This document shows positions 35,012 to 47,280 of a stretch of DNA of 64,000 bases, one piece after another. The stretch lies in assembly GCF_042477335.2 (NCBI RefSeq), contig NC_091255.1, positions 41,456,501 to 41,520,500 of the forward strand, read 5' to 3'. The stretch's first letter is position 1; each line of letters opens with the position of its first letter. The notes under the pieces were generated by a model that was not told the origin of the DNA, ran no database searches, and saw nothing but the letters and a program-made list of their open reading frames with translations. A program made the position numbers and the translations under genes. Origin of the DNA: Ovis canadensis (Eukaryota > Chordata > Mammalia > Artiodactyla > Bovidae).

Positions 35012-35481
35012 ACTCCACCCTGTCCTGTCTTCCACACCAGCCTCTGACCGTTCAGCCTCGAATAATACTAATGTTTTTCTTCTTCACAAAACAAACATAA
35101 TTTCCTTCTTCCCTGAATCACATCTGCCATCCGGGGCCTCAGGGCCAAGCTACAGCTTGGTTTTCCTTTCTGGAATTGAGGGAGGTTTCCTGCCCAGAAT
35201 TTGAGCCCCGGTGGTAGGAAATGAGTCGGCAGGTAGGTAATGGTTAATCTTTCATGAGTGACTCTGTGATGAATAACCCCACAACCTGACACTCTCCCTC
35301 AGGGCCACATGAACAGTAGCGCCAACACACCCCTTCCTGGTTTCTGGGTTTAAGGTCATCCCCCTGAGGGAAGAACTCAAGAGGAACTTTCTCCACCCGA
35401 AGACTCTTGTCTGGCAGTTTCAGGATAAGGAAGCCTCTCAGCCTTTTCCCTAAAGAAACAGCTTCCAAACTCTCACTGAGG
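35012..35481. other. Intergenic sequence, nothing recognised
   Basis: No exon or repeat supported. Confidence 0.4.
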
Positions 35482-35765
35482 ACTTCCTGGGTGGTCTAGG
35501 GGTTAAGAACCTGCCTGTCAATACAGAGGGCGTGGGTTCGATCCCCGGTCTAGGGAGATCCCAAATGCTTCGGGGAGACTAAGCCCATATACCACAACTA
35601 CTGAAGCCCGTGTGTCCGAGAGTCTGTGCTCTGCAACAAGAGAAACCACCACAGTGAGCTGGCCGTAGCCCCCATCACCACAACTAGGGAAAGCCTGCAC
35701 ACAGCAACAAAGACCCAGTGCAGTCAAAAGACAAAATAAGTAAATAAACACATCTTTTAAAAACA
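35482..35765 (+). repeat. CHR SINE, long form
   Basis: Forward copy starting AGGACTTCCTGGGTGGTCTA with GTGGGTTCGATCCCCGGTCT and an AAATAAGTAAATAAAC tail. Confidence 0.82.
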
Positions 35766-35846
35766 ATCTCACTGAATGTTTCTCATCTTTGTCTGCTGAG
35801 CTGTGATTTATAAACCTAGCTAATACTTGTCTGTCAAAAATTAGAA

Positions 35847-36062
35847 AGGGGACGTCCCTGGTAGTCCAGTGACTAAGATTCCACACTCCCAACGCAGGGG
35901 GCCCAAGTTCAATCCCTGGTTAAGGAACTAGATCCCACATGCCACACTAAGAGTTCGCCTGTCCCAACTAAAGATTCCACGGCAGCAAAGATGGAAAATC
36001 CTGTGTACCACAACTAAGACCTGGCACAGCTCAATAAATAAATATTTTTCAAAAAGAAATTA
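35847..36062 (+). repeat. CHR SINE
   Basis: Forward copy starting GGGGACGTCCCTGGTAGTCC with a CAATAAATAAATATTT tail. Confidence 0.82.
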
Positions 36063-37496
36063 AGAAAAAGCAGGCATCAGACTGAGATAAATAAGGATAA
36101 TATAATAAACAATTATACATCTGAATTTGACCCATCTCTAGGGATAATACTTAATTGAGGCTGTGTCCTTTCCCCTTTTCTGGAACTGGCAGTCTTATCT
36201 TTAATAAGTGGGGTAGAGTTATCTGGAAGAGTTACACCAGTCCTCCAAACTCACTTTGCAGCTTTTCTGGTGAAATCCCAGGGTCTGAGAACCACAGAGG
36301 TGGAAGCTGCACCATCACTCCTCCAGACACCAGCCCAGACTTCTCCTGCCACCTGGGGATGTGGGTCCAGTGGACTTTCCAGCCTATGGTCACCATCAGC
36401 CAACTGGTCCCCAGCCCTGCCTTTCTCTCAAGATGAAAAGACTTAGATCATTCTGGTAATTTGCAAACTAAAAGAACAAACTGAAGAAGAGAATAGACTC
36501 AAAGAGTCTTTGTTCTAAGTCTCAGAGCTGGATGGCTGTGACTACCCCAGCCCCTCCCCAGCCTCACCCCCAAGCCCCTGGTCCCTTTGTGGGGTAGTGA
36601 CTGTTCCACTTGGGAAGGAAGGGTGGTCCCGGGGTGCTGCACATGCTTGCTCTTCACAAAGATGGGGGACACACATGTTGGTTCAGGAAATAAGACTGTG
36701 AACCCGACAGGGTGGTTTGGCTTGCTCATGAGCACCTACCACAGATCTTACAAAACTCATGCTGATGGACAGAGAAAACTGGCCAAAATCAGCTTTCACT
36801 GTGCCTGGAGTGACAGACCTCTTCCAACTTAAGGAAGCACATGGGTCACTTCCTGCCTCATCCACAGAAGGTCTGGCCCTGGGCTGTTTCCAGGTCACTC
36901 TTGTTTGCCCATGAGGTGTGGTCACAGTGCACCCCTTGATCAGCAATCCTCAAGCCACCCAGGCTCTCAGGGCCATAATTAGCTGCTGGACCTGCCAATA
37001 ACTCCCATGGGAGCTTTCAATGCCCTGGAAACAGGGAGCCCAGGATCCAGGCCACACACTCCAATCATTCCTCATACGTTCCAGACATACATCCCAAGAG
37101 CATAACGCTTTATGTGGCAGGTGGCTACCACATGCCTTAAACTGTGCCCTGTCCAACCTACATAACAACTCTAAGAACCATGTGAGAAAACCCAAAGTAA
37201 CTACACAAACTAAATGCTAGTCCCCTTCACAGCTTAGGCATAAAACAGCCAAACAACCTATTCTGACCAAATGAGTAAATCTTTTAAAATATAGAACAAA
37301 TGCTCTTTCCCACCCTGGGGATGGAAGATGGGCTCCAACTGTGACTCACCCCAGAGGTCCCAGGACAGCTGCGGCTTTGGCCAGTTTCCTGAACCTGGGA
37401 CAGCTGCACAGCCCCCAGTCAGAACAGGCTGGGGCACCACACATTCCAAGGAGCCCTGTTCACTTTCATAAAGGTATTTCAGGCCAAGAAGGCTTT
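36063..37496. other. Intergenic unique stretch
   Basis: About 1.4 kb without recognisable repeats or exons. Short open frames on both strands show no family resemblance. Confidence 0.45.
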
Positions 37497-37850
37497 CTGG
37501 GACTTCCCTCGTGGTACAGTGGATGGGAGTCCACCTCCAATGCAGGGGACACAGGTTCCACCCCTGGTTCAGCAGGATTTCCATATACCGCGGAGCAACT
37601 AAACCCATATGCCACAACTACTGATGCCCTCACGTTCTAGGGCCCGCAAGCCACAACTACTGAACTGTGTGCTGCTACTACTGAAACCCACACGCCCTAG
37701 GGCACATGCTCTGCAACAAGAGAAGCCACCACAATGAGAAGCGCTCGCACCACAAGGAAGAGTAGCCCCTGTTCACCGCAACTAGAGAAAGCTCATGCAG
37801 AGCTTCACAAAGACCCAGAGCAGTCAAAAATAAAATTTAGAAAGTTTTTT
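37497..37850 (+). repeat. CHR SINE, long form
   Basis: Forward copy starting GGGACTTCCCTCGTGGTACA, with repeated CCACAACTACTGAA units in the body and an A-rich tail. Confidence 0.82.
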
Positions 37851-38147
37851 TAAAAAAAAGAAGTCTATCTGTTTACCTCACCTGAACAGCGTGAAAGAAT
37901 GTAGAGCGAGGGCCTGTTCCAGGAAGGGAACTATGACCAGAGATAACTACAGTGAGAACTAGGTGTGGGACAGGGAGGAATCCAGCTGAGTCTGTTTGTT
38001 GGAATTCCACTCAGCATCCTATTGACTGCACTGGCCCAGCAAACACTTGTTTATCAAACATTCACTTTTCCATCTTCTTGTAAACTGACTTCCTTCCCTC
38101 TGAAATCCCAAACCACTACCCACAACATCCTCTTCTTGTCTTTAACT

Positions 38148-38348
38148 TTAAAGTGTTGGTCACTCCTGTGTCTGACTCTTTGCAACCACATGGGCTATAG
38201 CCCGCCAGCCTCCTCTGACCATGAGATTTTCCAGGCAAGAATACTGGAGTGGGTTGCCATGCCCTTCTCGAGAGAGTCTTTCTGATCCAGGGATCAAACC
38301 CAGGTCTCCTGCATTGCAGGCAGAATCTTTACCATCTAAACCAGCAGA
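38148..38348 (-). repeat. Bov-tA SINE
   Basis: Reverse copy: AGTGTTGGTCACTCCTGTGT at the left and CCATCTAAACCAGCAGAG at the right. Confidence 0.84.
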
Positions 38349-38507
38349 GTTGAAGATGGTATTTAGAGTGAGGGTTTCGACCATTTTGGTAAGTTGCTCA
38401 GTTTTCCTGGGTGTCTCCCAAGTACACGTATTGTTATTAAACTTGTACTTGATCTCCTCCTGTTAATTTGTCTCATTTAACTCTCACACCAGCCAGAAGA
38501 ACCCAGA

Positions 38508-39979
38508 TCAGTTCAGTTCAGTCGCTCAATCATGTCCGACTCTTTTTGACCCCATGGATTGCAGCATGCCAGGCTTCACTGTCCACCACTAACAAACTCC
38601 CAGAGTTTGCTCTAACTCATTCATGTCCATTGAGTCGGTGATGCCATCCAACCTCACCCTCTGTCATCCCCTTCTCCTGCCTTCAATCTTTTCCAGCATC
38701 AGGGTCTTTTCAAATGAGTCAGTTCTTCACATCAGGTGGCCAAGGTATTGGACTTTCCACTTCAGCATCAGTCATTCCAATGAATATGCAGGACTGATTT
38801 CCTTTAGGATGGACTGGTTGGATCTCCTTGCAGTCCAAGGGACTTTTAAGAGTCTTCTCCAACAACACAGTTCAAAAGCATCAATTCTTTGGCACTCAGC
38901 CTTCTTGTATAGTCCAACTCTCACATCCATACATGACTACTGGAAAAACCATTGCTTTGACTAGATGGACCTTTGCTGGCAAAGTAATGTCTCTGCTTTT
39001 TAATATGCTGTCTTGGTTGGTCATAGCTTTTCTTCCAAGGAGCAAGCATCTTTTAATTTCATGGCTTAAGTCACTATCTGCAGTGATTTTGGAGCCAAAA
39101 AAAATAGTCTCTCACTATTTCCATTGTTTTCCCATCTATTTGCCATGAAGTGATGGGACCAGATGCCATGATCTTAGTTTTCTGAATGTTGAGCTTTAAA
39201 CCAACTTTTTCACTCTCCTCTTTCACTTCCATCAAGAGGCTCTTTAGTTTTTTGCTTTCTGCCATAAGGGTGGTGTCATCTGCATATATGAGGTTACTGA
39301 TATTTCTCCTGACAATCTTGATTCCAGTTTGTGCTTCATCCAGTCCAGCATCTCTTATGATGTACTCAGCATGTAAGTTAAATAAGCAAGGTGACAATAT
39401 ACAGCCTTTCCCAATTTGGAACCAGTCGGTTGTTCTACGTCCAGTTCTAACCGTTGCTTCTTGACCTACATATAGATTTCTCAGGAGGCAGGTCAGGTGG
39501 TCTGGTATTCCCATCTCTTGAAGAATTTTCCACAGTTTTTTGTGATCCACACAGTCAAAGGCTTTGGCATAGTCAATAAAGCAGAAATAGATGTTTTTCT
39601 GGAACTCTCTTGCTTTTTCAATGATCCAATGGATGTTGGCAATTGGATCTCTGGTTCCTCTGCCTTTTCTAAATCCAGCTTGAACAACTGGAAGCTCACA
39701 GTTCACATACTGTTGAAGCCTGGCTTGGAGAATTTTGAGCATTACTTTGCTATCATATGAGATGAGTGCAATTGTGTGGTAGTTTGAGCATTCTTTTGCA
39801 CTGCCTTTCTTTGGAATTGGAATGAAAACAGACCTTTTCCAGTCCTGTGACCACTGCTGAGTTTTCCAAATTTGTTGGCATATTGAGTGTATCACTTTCA
39901 CAGCATCATCTTTCAGGATTTGAAATAGCTCAACTGGAATTTCATCACCTCCACTAGCTTTATTCATAGTGATGCTTCC
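38508..39979 (-). mobile_element. BovB LINE, 5'-truncated, about 1.5 kb with long RT frame
   Basis: Antisense BovB with its 3' end at the left (GATCAGTTCAGTTCAGTCGC). A 297-codon frame (39074-39967) covers much of the reverse transcriptase, including FIPIPKKG, AGFRKGRGTRD, FIDYAKAFDCVDH and the YADD motif, the longest uninterrupted RT piece here. The endonuclease is absent, so it is not mobile. Confidence 0.93.
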
Positions 39980-41027
39980 AAATGTCTTCCTCCCTGACGA
40001 TGCTAAGATGGGGACAATAAATATGAGAGTTGGAGGAGAGCAAAGGTGATAAAAAGCGTAGATGAATGTAAAATGGGAGCAAGGGCAAAGGTGGGAAAGT
40101 TCAGCCTGAAGAAATCCAGACAGACGTCGAGGAGGACCTGCTCTGACTTCTTACCACACACCCTGGGTCTGTTCAGACTTCTGGGCTCTCTCCCCAGCAT
40201 GACATCTCAGTCCTGGCATCTCAAAGCTGGACAGACCACGTCCTAAGAAAACATGCACCAGGGGCACTTCCTAGGTCAGGCAGGAGTCAGGGATCTAGGT
40301 TGTTGTTCATTGTTCAGTCGCTAAGTGGTGTCTGATCAAGGCAGAATGTGCCTTAGGTCTGCAGCTCCGACCACAAACAGGCAAACAGGGCTTCCACTGA
40401 CCCTGAGGTTATGTGCTCCCCTCCCGCTCTGGCTTTGTGTGGGTGCCTTCTGGATCGGTGTCAGGTTTGAAACTGGATCCTCCCTGGGACCCATCCTGAC
40501 ACCCATATGAACCTATCTTTTTGTTCCCTTGAACTGAGCATAGGGGTTTCTGAAGTTTCGTCTTTGAAATACAGTGTGGCTTCCTCTTAGGGACCAGGGA
40601 AAGGGTGTGTTCATTCTGCTCCCATAAACTAGAAACCCATGTGGATCCACAGGGCCAGGAACATCATGTCAGGCCCAGGCACAGAACACATGCCCTCCAG
40701 GGTTGCATAAGAGTGGTGGGGATTACTGATGTGAGCAGTGGAGACTTTAGTTCCGGAACCGCTGTTCATTCCAAAAAGTGAATGCATATGTTCCATAGAA
40801 AGTATATAAAAAGATCATAGGAGCTGGGTAGGACTGAAGGTCATCCACCCAACAAGGTTTGTTTGCTTCTGCCAAGCTGTTCTATTTGCTTTTCTAACTC
40901 ATTCAAAACCAGTTACTCATTATTTAAAGGCATGAGGAAGGATCACAATATATTAAGTTTCTTAAAGGTTATATAAAGTGGATTGTACACTAGGAGACTA
41001 TGTCAAAAAGAACAGCTTTAGTATATG
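39980..41027. other. Intergenic sequence with a short BovA-like scrap
   Basis: Mostly unique; TTCATTGTTCAGTCGCTAAG near 40307 is a BovA/BovB end fragment. No exon supported. Confidence 0.4.
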
Positions 41028-41197
41028 TGTGTCACTGCAGGAAACACAGGTTCCACCCCTGGGTCAGGAAGATGCCCTGGAGGAGGAAATGGCAACCCAC
41101 TCCAGTATTCTTGCCTAGAAAATCCCATGGACAGAGGAGACTGGTGGGCTACTGTCCATGGAGTCACAAAGAGTCAGACATGACTGAATGAATGAGC
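41028..41197 (+). repeat. Bov-tA SINE, 5'-truncated
   Basis: Begins inside the head (CACTGCAGGAAACACAGGTT) and ends GACATGACTGAATGAATGAG. Confidence 0.84.
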
Positions 41198-41429
41198 AAG
41201 CAGACCACATCTACATGTAGACAGCACGAATGAAGTTATTCCAGGTACTCCATCCAGAGATGCATGAAGTTCTTCCAGGTAGTTGCGCTTTCTACCTGGA
41301 ATGTGCTTTCCCAAATTATCCAACTTTTAAAATAACAACTCATACCATACATTATCATAAAATAGTATTAATAACTTAAAAAAAAAAACCTGTTTGTTGA
41401 CACGTCCCCTGTGGCAGCTCAGGGGTCAT

Positions 41430-41600
41430 CTTCCAAGGAGAGATGTCCAAGAGTCGGGAATCAGAAGACAAGTCTGCACTCAACTCAGCCACTGGTTCAT
41501 TAGCCACTTTTGCATGTCATTTGTCATCTAATCCTTTAGTTTCTTCACCTGAAAAACAAGAGTAGGACTTGCTTTGTCTAACTCTCAGGGTTATTGTAAG
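41430..41600 (+). repeat. MIR SINE
   Basis: MIR-like order: CAAGTCTGCACTCAACTCAG, then CTTTAGTTTCTTCACCTGAA. Confidence 0.5.
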
Positions 41601-41617
41601 ATTCTAAATTTTAAATC

Positions 41618-41678
41618 AAGAGAGCATAGCCGGTAACACCACATTGTAAATCAACTACATTTCAATAAAATAAAATTT
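41618..41678 (+). repeat. L1 3'-end tail
   Basis: ATTGTAAATCAACTACATTT then CAATAAAATAAAA, the L1 3' terminus; only about 60 bp. Confidence 0.55.
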
Positions 41679-41997
41679 AATAAGAAACAAGATAATGTAG
41701 TAGAAAACTGGGTAATGACTAGACAGCCTTCAAAGGACACTCCCCCTCTTTCTCCTGACTGCCCCGTCTCACGGCCACTACTTTCCCTTCTGCTCTTCTT
41801 GCTCCTCTCCCTCTCCCTGGCTGTAAAGACAAGAAATTCTTTGCAGTTCAAGCCAAGATCACTTTCTCTCCCAGCTGATGCTCTGCCCTCAATGAGTACA
41901 TCCCTTCCTTAACCTTCAGTTACCAAGTGGACAAGTTGACATCTCCAGCTCACACTTTCGGATCTGTATCTCCAACTACATTCTAAATATAAAAACT

Positions 41998-42122
41998 TGG
42001 GATGTCCCTGGTTGTCCAGTGGTTACAACTCCACACTTCCATTGCAGTGGCCACAGGTTCAATCCCTGATCAGGGAACTAAGACCCTGTATGCCATGCAC
42101 TGAGGCAAAAAAAAAAAAAATC
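41998..42122 (+). repeat. CHR SINE, short
   Basis: Starts GGGATGTCCCTGGTTGTCCA and ends in a run of about 14 A. Confidence 0.84.
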
Positions 42123-42636
42123 ACTCTAAAACCAGCACAAGATTAGATATAACAGAGTCCAAAATTAGACCCTGGGGATGCATGCATTTCATTACAATGG
42201 AAAGGCAGGAATTAAGTAATAAAGGTTGTTAGTTCAATTGGCTAGCTGTTTGACAAAATATTAAGTTTTATCCCTAACTCACCCCTTACTCTAAAAGGTC
42301 TTGTAGGTCTTCATAGAACCGTTCAACTTCAGCTTCTTCAGCATTACTGGGCAGAGCACAGACTTGGGTTACTGTGATATTGAATGGTTTGCCTTGGAAA
42401 TGAACAGAGATCATTCTGTCATTTTTGAGACTGCATCCAAGTGCTGCATTTTGGACTCTTTTGTTGACTATGATGGCTACTCCATTTTTTCTAAGGGATT
42501 CCTGCCCACAGTAGTAGATATAATGGTCATCTGAGTTAAATTCACCCATTTCAGTCCATCTTAGTTCGCTGATTCCTAGAATGTTGACATTCACTCTTGC
42601 CATCTCCTGTTGGACCAATTCCAATTTGCCTTGATT

Positions 42637-42903
42637 CTTGGAGAAGGCAATGGCACCCCACTCCAGTACTCTTTCCTGGAAAATCCCATGGACGGAGGAG
42701 CCTGGTAGGCTGCAGTTCATGGGGTCGCTAAGAGTCGGGCACGACTGAGCGACTTCACTTTCACGCACTGGAGAAGGAAATGGCAACCCACTCTAGTATT
42801 CTTGCCTGGAGAATCCCAGAGACAGAGGAGCCAGGTGGGCTGCCGTCTATGGGGTTGCACAGAGTCGGACACAACTGGAGCGACTTAGCAGCAGCAGCAG
42901 CAG
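42637..42903 (+). mobile_element. Bov-A2 SINE inside the BovB endonuclease region
   Basis: Full dimer from TTGGAGAAGGCAATGG to TTAGCAGCAGCAGCAGCAG. It splits the reversed endonuclease frame between WNVRS and NQGKLE. No clear target-site duplication is visible at this one. Confidence 0.9.
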
Positions 42904-43564
42904 TGGACCTGACATTCCAGCTTCCTATGCAATACTGCTCTTTACAGCATCGGACCTTGCTTCCATCACCAGTCACATCCGCAACTGGGTGTTGTTTTTG
43001 CTTTGGCTCCATCCCTTCATTCTTTCTGGAGTTATTTCTCCACTGATCTTCAGTAGCATATCGGGCACCTACCCACCTGGGGAGTTCATCTTTCAGTGTC
43101 CTATCTTTCTTCCTTTTCATACTGTTCATGGGGTTCTCAAGGCAAGAATACTGAAGTGGTTTGCCATTCCCTTCTCCAGTGGACCACATTCTGTCAGACC
43201 TCACCATGACCCGTCCATCTTGGGTGGCCCCACATGGCATGGCTTAGTTTCATTGAGTTAGACAAGGTCTGTGTGATCAGATTGGCTAGTTTTCTATGAT
43301 TGTGGAACAACAGACTGGTTCCAAATAGAAAAAGGAGTTCGTCAAGGCTGTATACTGTCATCCTCCTTATTTAACTTATATGTAGAGTACATCATGAGAA
43401 ACGCTGGGCTGGAAGAAGCACAAGCTGAAATAAACTTTGCTGGGAGAAATATCAATAACCTCAGATGTGCAGATGACACCACCCTAATGGCAGAAAGTGA
43501 TGAAGAACTAAAGAGCCTCTTGATGAAAGTGAAAGAGAAGAGTGAAAAAGTTGGCTTAAAGCTC

Positions 43565-45781
43565 AGTTCAGTTTAGTTCAGTCACTCAGTCGTGTCCAAC
43601 TCTTTGAGACCCCATGAATCGCAGCACACCAGGCCTCCCTATCCATCACCAACTCCCGGAATTTACCCAAACTCATGTCCATTGAGTAGGTGATGCCATC
43701 CAACCATCTCATCCTCTGTCATCCCCTTCTCCTCCTGCCCTCAATCTTTCCCAACATCAGGGTCTTTTCCAAGGAGTCAGCTCTTCACATCAGGTGGCCA
43801 AAGTATTGGAGTTTCAGCTTCAACATCAGTCCTTCCAATGAATACCCAGGACTGATCTCCTTTAGGATGGACTGGTTGGATCTCCTTGCAGTCCAAGGGA
43901 CTCTCAAGAGTCTTCTCCAACACCACAGTTCAAAAGCATCAATTCTTCTGCACTCAGCTTTCTTTATAGTCCAACTCTCACATCCATACATGACTACGGG
44001 AAAAACCATAGCCTTGACTAGATGGACCTTTCTTGACAAAGTAATGTCCCTGCTTTTTAATATGCTGTCTAGGTTGGTCATAACTTTCCTTCCAAGGAGT
44101 AAGCGTCTTCTCATTTCATGGCTGCAATCACCATCTGCAGTGATTTTTGAGGCCTAAAAAATAAAGTCAGCCACTGTTTCCCCATCTATTTGCCATGAAG
44201 TGATGGGACCAGATGCCATGATCTTAAGTTTTCTGAATGTTGAGCTTTAAGCTAACTTTTTCACTCTCCTCTTTCACTTTCATCAAGAGGCTTTTTAGTT
44301 CCTCTTCACTTTCTGCCATAAGGGTGATGTCATCTGCATATCTGAGGTTATTAATATTTCTCCCGGCAATTTTGATTCCAGCTTGTGCTTCTTCCAGCCC
44401 AGAGTTTCTCATGATGTACTCTGCAGAGAAGTTAAATAAGCAGGATGACAATATACAGCCTTGACGTACTCCTTTTCCTATTTGGAACCAGTCTGTTGTT
44501 CCATGTCCAATTCTAACTGTTGCTTCCTGACCTGCATACAGATTTCTCAAGAGGCAGGTCAGGTGGTCTGGTATTCCCATCTCTCTCAGAATTTTCCACA
44601 GTTTATTGTGGTCCAGTCAAAGGCTTTGGCATAGTCAATAAAGCAGAAATAGATGTTTTTCTGGAACTCTCTTGCTTTTTCCATGATCCAGCAAATGTTG
44701 GCAATTTGATCTCTGGTTTCTCTACCTTTCCTAAAACCAGCTTGAACATCTGGAAGTTCATACTTCACGTATTGCTGAAGCCTGGCTTGGAGAATTTTGA
44801 GCATTACTTTGCTAGCGTGTGAGATGAGTGCAACTATGCGGCAGTTTGAGCATTCTTTGGCATTGCCTTTCTTTGGGATTGGAATGAAAACTGACCTTTT
44901 CCAGTCCTGTGGCCACTGTTGAGTTTTCCAAATTTGCTGACATATTGAGTACAGCACTTTCCCAGCATCATCTTTTAGGATTTGAAATAGCTCAACTGGA
45001 ATTCCATCACCTCCACTAGCTTTGTTCGTAGTGATACTTTCTTTTTTTTCTTCAGTCTCAGATACTTTTATTTTTAACACTAGAAATTACAAACACTGTC
45101 TGCATACAGGCATAAATTTGCAGTTGAACTAATGCAATGTAAAGTTTTCATTACGTTAAAAACTCAAATTCTAGAAGAATTAAGAATGTCTGCTCTTATT
45201 CCAATGTGAAGAGAAATAGAAAAATATGCACATACCAATGAAAAGGCTGCATGTGTGGCTACTTTAGAAACTAAAATATTTTTGTTTAATTCTTGTCTTT
45301 CCTCATTAATAATATCCATACCTTTACAAAAGATCCCCAAAATGAGGATTAAGAGTATTTAATCAATTATGAATCTGCCACTTTAGGTAGAGCTTTTCAA
45401 TTAGCTCTCTCTCTCTCTCTCAAAGTGGATCATAACTCCAGAAAGGGGTTAGCAGTGGTTTTCCTGGGGGTGGGGTCTGCTGCTGCTGCTAAGTCGCTTC
45501 AGTCGTGTCCGTCTCTGTGCGACCCCATAGATGGTAGCCCACCGGGCTCCCCATCCCTGGGATTCTCCAGGCAAGAATACTGGAGTGGGTTGCCATTTCC
45601 TTCTCCAGTAGTGATACTTTCTAAGGCCCACTTGACTACACATTCCAGGATGTCTGGCTCTAGGTGAGTGATCACACCATCGTGATTATCTGGGTCATGA
45701 AGATCATTTTTGTATAGTTCTTCTATGTATTCTTGCCACCTCTTCTTAATATCTTCTGTTTCTGTTAGGTCCATACCATTT
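43565..45781 (-). mobile_element. Second BovB LINE, antisense, inserted into the first
   Basis: Its 3' end is at the left (AGTTCAGTTTAGTTCAGTCA). The RT frame is in pieces at 44586-45042 and 44224-44580 with YADD, and it is 5'-truncated at the right. CTTAAAGCTC at 43555-43564 and 45782-45791 is the duplication, and the outer BovB sequence is continuous across it. Confidence 0.9.
45043..45607 (-). mobile_element. Retroposed Bov-A monomer with downstream sequence and poly(A)
   Basis: Flanked by the perfect 15-bp duplication GTAGTGATACTTTCT (45028-45042 and 45608-45622). On the minus strand it starts with one Bov-A monomer (45607 down to about 45478, ending in AGCAGCAGCAG). About 430 bp of non-repeat sequence with a (GA)n run follows, then AATAAA (45072-45067) and a short poly(A) at 45049-45043. 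It is either a SINE transcript with 3' transduction or a 5'-truncated retrocopy of an mRNA 3' UTR. Confidence 0.82.
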
Positions 45782-46508
45782 CTTAAAGCTCAACATTCAG
45801 AAAACTAAGACCATGGCATCTGGTCCCATCAGTTCATGGCAAATATGGCAATCAGATGGGAAAACAGTACAAACAGTGGCTGACTTTATTGGCGGGGGGG
45901 GGCCTCCAAAATCATTCCAGATGGTGATTGCAGCCATGAAATTAAAAGACACTTTTCCTTCCGTGGAAGGAAAGTTATGACCAACCTAGACAGCATATTA
46001 AAAAGCAGAGACATCACTTTGTCAACAAAGGTCCATTTAGTCAAGGATATGGTTTTTCCAGTGGTCATGTATGGATGTGAGAGTTGGATTACAAAGAAAG
46101 CTGAGTGCAGAAGAATTGATGCTTTTGATCTGTGGTGTTGGAGAAGACTCTTGAGAGTCCCTTGGACTGCAAGGAGATCTAACCAGTCCATCCTAAAGGA
46201 GATCAGTCCTGAGTATTCATTGGAAGGACTGATGTTGAAGCTGAAACTCCAATACTTTGGCCACCTGATGTGAAGAGCTGACTCATTTGAAAAGACCCTG
46301 ATGCTGGGAAAGATTGAGGGCAGGAGGAGAAGGGGATGACAGAGGATGAGATGGTTGGATGGCATCACCTACTCAATGGACATGAGTTTGGGTAAACTCC
46401 GGGAGTTGGTGATGGACAGGGAGGCCTGGCATGGTGCAGTTCATGGGGTCTCAAAGAGTTGAACATGACTGAGTGACTGAACTGAACTGAACTGATCACC
46501 ACTTACTC

Positions 46509-46696
46509 AAAATCAAAATTCAGACAAAGCAATAATAAGCAAAACATATAAAGAGCTACTTCAAATTGATTTTTCTAAATTGAATAGAAAATTGGGAAAT
46601 GTACTGATAAACATTAGAAAATATTTTAAAAGATATGAAAAAAAATCCAACTTCAAAAGAATAATACAATAAAATATGAATTAAAGATAATCAAAT
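46509..46696. other. A-rich intergenic sequence
   Basis: AT-rich sequence, possibly old L1 remains; not assigned. Confidence 0.3.
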
Positions 46697-46836
46697 ATTG
46701 AGGACTTCCATGGCAGTCCAAGGGTTAAGATTCTGCACTTCCAATGCAGCAGGCTCAGGTTCCATTCCAGGTCAGGGAACTAAGAGGCCATATGTCACAC
46801 AGCACAGCTAAAAAGTAAAAAAAAAAAAAAAAAGAC
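46697..46836 (+). repeat. CHR SINE, short
   Basis: Starts TGAGGACTTCCATGGCAGTC and ends in a run of about 17 A. Confidence 0.82.
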
Positions 46837-47079
46837 AGTATTCAATATAGATATTAGATACTAATGGATACCAATATAGGTGAGACTATGGGGAAATGGA
46901 TTCTCTCTGGCACTTTGGAGCACAAATCAGTGCTTCTGAGTCATCAAGATTCTACCTTTTATGCACTCTGACTCATCACATTTCTGGAACCTATCCTGCA
47001 GCAATAGCAGGATAATCACAGAATTGTTTGCATTTGGAAGAAAGGAAAAAAAAACTGGTAAGAACTCAAGTGCCCATCA

Positions 47080-47225
47080 ATAAGTATATATATAAATAAT
47101 TATAGTATTTATAATATAATTTTATATATAATATATAATAATATGTTGAGAAAAAATGAGTTGTAAAAAGAAACAGTACAATACTGGTGACATGCGTGTG
47201 TACATACATATATATACGTACACAG
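47080..47225. repeat. AT-rich low-complexity tract
   Basis: TA-rich dinucleotide-like sequence (TATATATAAATAATTATAG and similar), then CATACATATATATACG. Confidence 0.7.
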
Positions 47226-47280
47226 ACACACATACATGAGGAAAGATTCTGAATAGGTACACAGATTCAAACTCAATTCT

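Larger units (their letters stand above)
42292..46495 (+). mobile_element. BovB LINE with inverted 5' part (twin-priming type) and nested insertions
   Basis: Reading left to right: 42292-43308 is the 5' region and endonuclease of BovB in reverse; 43309-43564 switches to sense RT; then comes an unrelated antisense BovB; and 45792-46495 resumes the sense element to its 3' end (GAACTGAACTGAACTGA). The whole is flanked by TCACCCCTTACTC (42279-42291) and TCACCACTTACTC (46496-46508), 12 of 13 identical. Inverted 5' part, then sense 3' part, one poly-end and one duplication is what twin priming produces. About 1.4 kb between endonuclease and RT was lost. Confidence 0.85.
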
